Positions 17,559 to 20,938 of a DNA stretch of 20,938 bases are shown piece after piece. The stretch covers positions 1 to 20,938 of the forward strand of contig AVPN01001422.1 of NCBI GenBank assembly GCA_000695325.1. The letters run 5' to 3'. Source of the DNA: Pleurobrachia bachei. Taxonomy: Eukaryota; Ctenophora; Tentaculata; Cydippida; Pleurobrachiidae. Position numbers and translations under genes: made by a program. Each line of letters starts with the position of its first letter. Within the stretch, counting starts at the first letter, position 1. The notes under the pieces are model-generated. The model searched no databases, was not told the DNA's origin, and saw nothing but the letters and a program-made list of their open reading frames with translations.

Positions 17559-17581
17559 CTGTCAGGCCAATGCTCTGACAG
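17559..17581. other. intronic hairpin and 16-mer shared with gene C
   Basis: CTGTCAG (17559-17565) and CTGACAG (17575-17581) form a perfect 7-bp stem around GCCAATGCT. The first 16 bases equal 11709-11724. It begins about 18 bases after the exon 2 donor on the minus strand. In gene C the left arm of the loop matches, but the stem is not fully kept. Confidence 0.7.
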
Positions 17582-17599
17582 AATATACTGCTTGATTAC

Positions 17600-18169
17600 C
17601 TGGTGTATTAGATCGTGTTTCAGAGTTGGCTGTGTCGTCACTACTGCGAATTGCAGCGGGTTCCCTGCTACCGGACGATGCACCTCCCTCCTCACGGGAA
17701 GGAGACATTGGTTCTGTCTTCAGAGTTCCTCTTGTTACTCTTCCCTCCCCCGACCTGACTCGGGGACTGCTCCGTGCTGTATCCCTCTCAAACGGCCCTG
17801 ACCGAGAGGACTCACTGCTACTTCTCAAGAGGTGACGCTCTCTTTCCGTCAGTGGTTTTTTGGAAGCAGGACAGGGTCGAGTACTCATCCTTCTGTTGTG
17901 TAGATCTGGTGATGGGGTTGGGTGCTGTAATGGCTGAACGGGTGATGGAGTTGGCAATGGCTGTACGGGTGACGGAGTTGGCTGTGGCAATAGCTGACCG
18001 AGTGACGGGGCTGGTTGGACGGGTGCCGGGTTTGGATGGATTGGTTGTGGTGTACAGGGCTGAACGGGTTGAGAGCCCGGTGTACGCGATATTACTGGCT
18101 GGGGCTCTGCTATAGCTGTCGGTTGGTTGTTTGCAGGTAGCGGCTGGTAATGAGGTTGTGGGGTCACCA
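17600..18169 (-). CDS. gene D, exon 2: Pro/Gln-rich then Ser/Arg-rich segment
   Basis: The exon runs from the acceptor CACTCAACCAG (start 18169) to the donor CACCAG|GTAATC (end 17600). It receives one base and passes on one base, in phase with exons 1 and 3. The first half is Pro/Gln-rich with repeats of PTPSPVQPL. The second is Ser/Arg/Glu-rich and contains LKTEPMSP at 17700-17723, which fits the phosphorylation-dependent SUMO motif (hydrophobic-KxExxSP). The open frame itself has no usable start: it is bounded upstream by a TGA near 18264, and its first ATG is internal. That is why an acceptor is required. The pyrimidine tract lies rather far (about 15 bases) from the AG, so the exact start is less sure than the frame. 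Confidence 0.7.
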
Positions 18170-18233
18170 CTGGTTGAGTGTTTGTGAAGGCAGAGGCAAA
18201 ATCTTTGTGCCAGACTTGCAAGGAGAGAGCTAC

Positions 18234-18365
18234 TTGGTTGAACCCTAAATCCAGGGGGATTCAATGGAGGGTGGCTGTGATGATGGATGGTCTGTTGTGA
18301 TGTCTGGTGGGTTGTTGGCTGGATGCCAGCAACATTCTCCTCTCCGTAAACCTTGAAACCTTGCA
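18234..18365 (-). CDS. gene D, possible cassette exon (132 nt)
   Basis: A strong acceptor (CCCCGCTGTTTCAG) precedes 18365, and a weaker donor (CCAA|GTAGCT) follows 18234. The exon is 132 bases, divisible by three, with phase 1 at both ends. It can therefore be included between exons 1 and 2 (adding 44 residues, QGFKVYGEENVAGIQ...) or skipped. The intron to the next acceptor would be 64 bases. If the acceptor is used without the second splice, the frame ends at 17818 and yields no zinc modules. Confidence 0.45.
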
Positions 18366-18536
18366 CTGAAACAGCGGGGCATTAGAGCTACAAGCATGGA
18401 TAAACTCTTCTTTGCATCGTATCATAGGTCTGAGACCAATATTAGGAACTGTAAGACTATCGTTACGATGCCAATCAGATACCTACCCAGAGTACCCCTG
18501 GGTACCCCCATGTCCACCACGTGTAGTGCCCACCTA

Positions 18537-18788
18537 CCTAGTGTTCCAATAAAGGAGAGAGAATCAAGAAGGTACCTACCTAGTGTTCCAATAAAGGAGA
18601 GAGAATCAAGAATGTACCTACCTAGTGTTCCAATAAAGGAGAGAGAATCAAGAATGTACCTACCTAGTGTTCCAATAAAGGAGAGAGAATCAAGAATGTA
18701 CCCACCTAGTGTTCCAATAAAGGAGAGAGAATCAAGAATGTACCCACCTAGTGTTCCAATAAAGGAGAGAGAATCAAGAAGATATTCC
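18537..18788 (-). repeat. six 42-bp units, each with a candidate 5' splice site
   Basis: Six units start at 18537, 18579, 18621, 18663, 18705 and 18747. Each encodes a 14-residue unit (YILDSLSFIGTLGG/R) in the exon 1 frame, and each contains CTAG|GTAGGT or CTAG|GTGGGT on the minus strand. The two units nearest the ATG have GTGGGT; the other four have GTAGGT. A degenerate seventh end lies near 18480-18495. All donors leave the same phase. Confidence 0.93.
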
Positions 18789-18889
18789 AGGAAGACATGA
18801 TCCTCTGAGTGACTGAAATCTGAATTGCACTTGTGAAATAGGAACTTTTGTTGGAGAGGTTGAGGTATTACTACTGCAACACTGGTCAT
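18748..18889 (-). CDS. gene D, exon 1 (start codon, at least 47 codons)
   Basis: It starts at ATG 18889 (MTSVAVVIPQPLQQKFLFHK), 12 bases after the acceptor CATTCTTTACCAG. The shortest version ends at 18748, at the first CTAG|GTGGGT donor, leaving one base that joins exon 2 in phase. Later donors in the 42-bp array (exon ends 18706, 18664, 18622, 18580 and 18538) would add 14 residues each. Reading through all of them gives a 155-residue ORF stopping at 18422 with a hydrophobic end (IGIVTIVLQFLILV), which might be an alternative short product. No known domain is recognised. Confidence 0.6.
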
Positions 18890-18901
18890 AATATTATCAT
18901 C

Positions 18902-18922
18902 CTGGTAAAGAATGTGTTTATT
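18902..18922 (-). promoter_or_regulatory. 3' splice acceptor upstream of the gene D start
   Basis: The minus strand reads ACACATTCTTTACCAG, then GATGATAATATT, then the ATG at 18889. Within those 12 bases, an ATG at 18900 opens a four-codon uORF whose TGA overlaps the main ATG (ATGA). The acceptor implies an upstream non-coding exon or a spliced leader. Confidence 0.6.
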
Positions 18923-19190
18923 GAGTTTTAGTAGATAATTAACGAATTTAGGTCAAGGACGATAGAGAAATCTGGGGTTTTCCAAAAGCTATATCAATAT
19001 GCGATGGGAAGGGTCTGGTGCAAGCTATACAAAGAAGAAGGGAGCTTTATGGTGGGGATGGTTGGTTGGATGTGTAATGCACAATAAATACACCACCTCC
19101 TTTATTCATCGTGTTGAGCCGGAAGTAGACAACTTATCTGAGAAGTTCCTCATGCAAAACGTGTACTTTTATCAGGGTAAAATTTAGAAA
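18923..19190. other. upstream flank of gene D, nothing recognised
   Basis: I see short ORFs only. The region should contain the promoter or a 5'UTR exon of gene D, but I cannot point to a convincing core-promoter element. Confidence 0.4.
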
Positions 19191-19555
19191 AAGTACTACG
19201 GTCGCTTGTAGTGGGAAAACGGTAATGGAAAACGGAAATACGGTATGACTATGAAGACGCGCAACCGTGGCCAATCAGTGCGCTAGTACGTGCTGAAAAA
19301 CTAAATTTTTGCTGTGCGTTATGCAAAGTCTACATCTCTGTACTATAATTCCATTACGGTACTACAAGCAGCACTGGTAGTGGTACAGTGCCGCTTGTAG
19401 TGGAGATACACGTAATACGTGAAAGCTTGTGTCAAAAAGTGCATTTGTCCAGCACGTCATAGCGCATTGATTGACCACGCTTGCGCATCTTCTTACCGTA
19501 TTTCAGATCAAAACAGTTTTTCATTACCGCTTTCAATTTACAAGCACAGTACTTT
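19191..19555. mobile_element. non-autonomous inverted-repeat element (~365 bp)
   Basis: The left arm from 19191 (AAGTACTACGGTCGCTTGTA) is matched, with substitutions and small indels, by the reverse complement of the right arm ending at 19555 (AAGTACTGTGCTTGTA). The similarity runs inward for roughly 110 bases and includes CGGTAATG, AAATACGGTA, GCGCAA and GTGGNCAATCA. An internal copy of the end motif (GTACAGTGCCGCTTGTAGTGG type) lies at about 19383. There is no ORF. The superfamily is not clear, and I could not define a target-site duplication. Confidence 0.75.
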
Positions 19556-20629
19556 GGATTTTCTATGCTGACTAGCGTGTGACCGACCCATTCTCGCTAC
19601 ACCCCGCAACAGTACATAGAGCCCACTACATAGGGTGCCGTTTTTACCCTGCCGATTTATCACCGAAATGGTTAAGCTTCAAAAATCTCTTTCAGATGTT
19701 TTTTAGGTGTTGAAACAACGAATATGTCTTCACCCCATTTGATTAATTAACCATTTCAGCCAACTTTTCAAATGTACGCTGTTATGTTCATGAGTACGTG
19801 CCGTTAGGAATATTGAGGGCAGGGTTAATGCAAAGTGCGGGGATTTTAATGTTCAGAAGGGGGTGAGGGCGGGTTCAACAAATTACTAGGGAGGCTTTGA
19901 AGTACAATAGAGGTAGTGTATCAGGGTGGGGGTTTAGACCAATTGAAACAATGTATATTATGTAACACGGAGAAGTGAAATACAATTTGTACAGGATACA
20001 CAGACGATAAATAGAAGAAAGATAGAGATATCATTATTATTATATAACACTCGATCTCCCCATGACACTCCCCTCACCCAGCTTTAAAAACACACCCACA
20101 CATGACCAGTGACCACTCTGCACCAGCTGTTATACACCTTCTCGCCCTGAACAGATCTGGGCCTTGCCAAACGTAGATTTTGTTACAAAAAGTTAAAAGA
20201 ATATATTATATCGTAGTCAAACAGAAATAGATTTAGCAAGACACGCCGTTTTTATTCACGCCTGGTTTAGTTTGAAAGACTCGATCTGTACACACGCGGT
20301 CGGCGGTCCTGTCTCTCTCTCCCACTCAAATCCTGAATATTATATCACCGAATAAACACAGCTCTTCAAAAAACAAAACAGCACAGAAACCAGGCCAGAA
20401 AACAAACATAAGAAAAACTTGTCCGATCACCACCGACCTGAACTCAATTTAGACAGAGGGGGTGTCGGACAAAGAAACTATACCTCCAGCATCGAAGAGA
20501 AACCCTAAACTAGCTAAAACTCGTATCTCGTGGCCATTTCAAACATCTCTCAAAATATTATTTTACACAATGAATAAATCTCAGTAAGAATGGCGTTATA
20601 TTTGAAATGAGCACGTACACTGTCTCTCT
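19556..20629. other. F-D intergenic stretch, no gene supported
   Basis: No ORF of note and no recognisable RNA gene is present. A small ATT/TAT run lies near 20030-20043. The stretch probably includes the 3'UTR of gene F. Confidence 0.45.
20251..20256 (-). terminator. candidate poly(A) signal for gene F
   Basis: AATAAA lies on the minus strand about 375 bases after the gene F stop codon. It is the first perfect copy I find downstream of that stop. Confidence 0.35.
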
Positions 20630-20938
20630 CTATCCCTGGGAAGTCCCTGTTCCTGTCTCTGCCGCTTTGCTCTCAAACAGTTCCCTACTATGCATCGTCA
20701 TGTGCCGTGTTAGTGCATTAGAGAAGTTGCTACTATACGTACAGTGGGGACACTGGTATTGCCTGTTTCCCGAGTGGGCTAACATGTGATTCCTTAGGTG
20801 GGACTTGGTCGGGGTTTTGTATTCACACTGGTCACAGTACAGGATCCCCGAGGTCCTGTCCCGGGCGTGAACTGTGTTGATGTGTTTAGTTAGGGTAGCT
20901 CGGCGGGGTGTTTTGAAGGCACATGTTGGACAGTTGTA
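20630..20938 (-). CDS. gene F: C2H2 zinc-finger protein, C-terminal part (cut by window edge)
   Basis: The frame is open from the right edge of the window to TAG at 20632-20630, giving 102 residues. Three ordinary C2H2 fingers are visible: residues 3-24 (C-x2-C-x12-H-x4-H), 35-55 and 63-83 (both C-x2-C-x12-H-x3-H). The linker HSGNRQYQC resembles the classical TGEKPY linker. Fingers of the CxxCxY/F type with Ser and Asn at contact positions usually bind DNA. A short tail rich in Thr/Gly/Ala follows. The gene is probably a transcription factor, but the rest lies beyond the window. It lacks the SxDF/CSYC module of genes A-D, so it is not an obvious member of their family. Confidence 0.85.
   Translation of the reverse strand, partial: YNCPTCAFKTPRRATLTKHINTVHARDRTSGILYCDQCEYKTPTKSHLRNHMLAHSGNRQYQCPHCTYSSNFSNALTRHMTMHSRELFESKAAETGTGTSQG

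Noticed and set aside
17818-18366. 182-codon minus ORF as the gene D reading frame
   Set aside because: It starts at a GTG next to an acceptor and ends before the zinc exon. The Pro/Gln-rich frame joins exon 3 in phase. Only its first 132 bases are kept, as a possible cassette exon.

Overview
The window looks like nuclear DNA from an invertebrate animal, not a microbe or virus. It has split genes with short introns (about 64-400 bp), consensus GT-AG splice sites, C2H2-type zinc-finger proteins, MITE-like transposon remnants, degenerate minisatellites and animal-style SUMO and AT-hook motifs. I cannot name the species. No tRNA, rRNA, CRISPR array or bacterial operon was seen.

All five recognisable genes lie on the minus strand in a head-to-tail row, transcribed from right to left. 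I call them F, D, C, B and A. F (20630-20938, cut by the window edge) has three ordinary C2H2 fingers. D (18889-13377) has at least four coding exons, whose reading frames join exactly. C (12648-7872) has three exons that also join in phase. B (7495-4877) is a single coding exon. A (about 3853-1057) has a large 3' exon with an unresolved start.

Genes A-D share a two-part zinc-binding module that I do not recognise from any named family: C-x2-C-x12-H-x14-H (with an SxDF motif between the two histidines), 8-20 residues, then CSYC-x12-HQ-x3-C. There are about 20 copies: one in A, five in B, nine in C and five in D. In D, four copies carry a further long-loop finger. The proteins also contain acidic, Ser/Thr/Pro-rich and tandem-repeat regions, two SUMO-type motifs and one AT-hook. 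Together these suggest a young, locally expanded family of nuclear nucleic-acid-binding proteins. That function is inference.

Tandem repetition is the second theme. Gene A contains 70 identical copies of a 30-bp coding repeat. C has a ten-copy 30-bp coding array. D has 33-bp arrays in two places, and a 42-bp array of six copies, each with a potential 5' splice site. A telomere-like degenerate array runs into the stop codon of B. A 77/80-bp duplication lies just upstream of C.

The start codons of B, C and D each sit 1-12 bases after a strong 3' splice acceptor. This fits either 5'UTR introns or spliced-leader trans-splicing. The intergenic stretches hold a pogo/Tigger-like MITE (4189-4360) and a long inverted-repeat element (19191-19555), and otherwise little that I can support.
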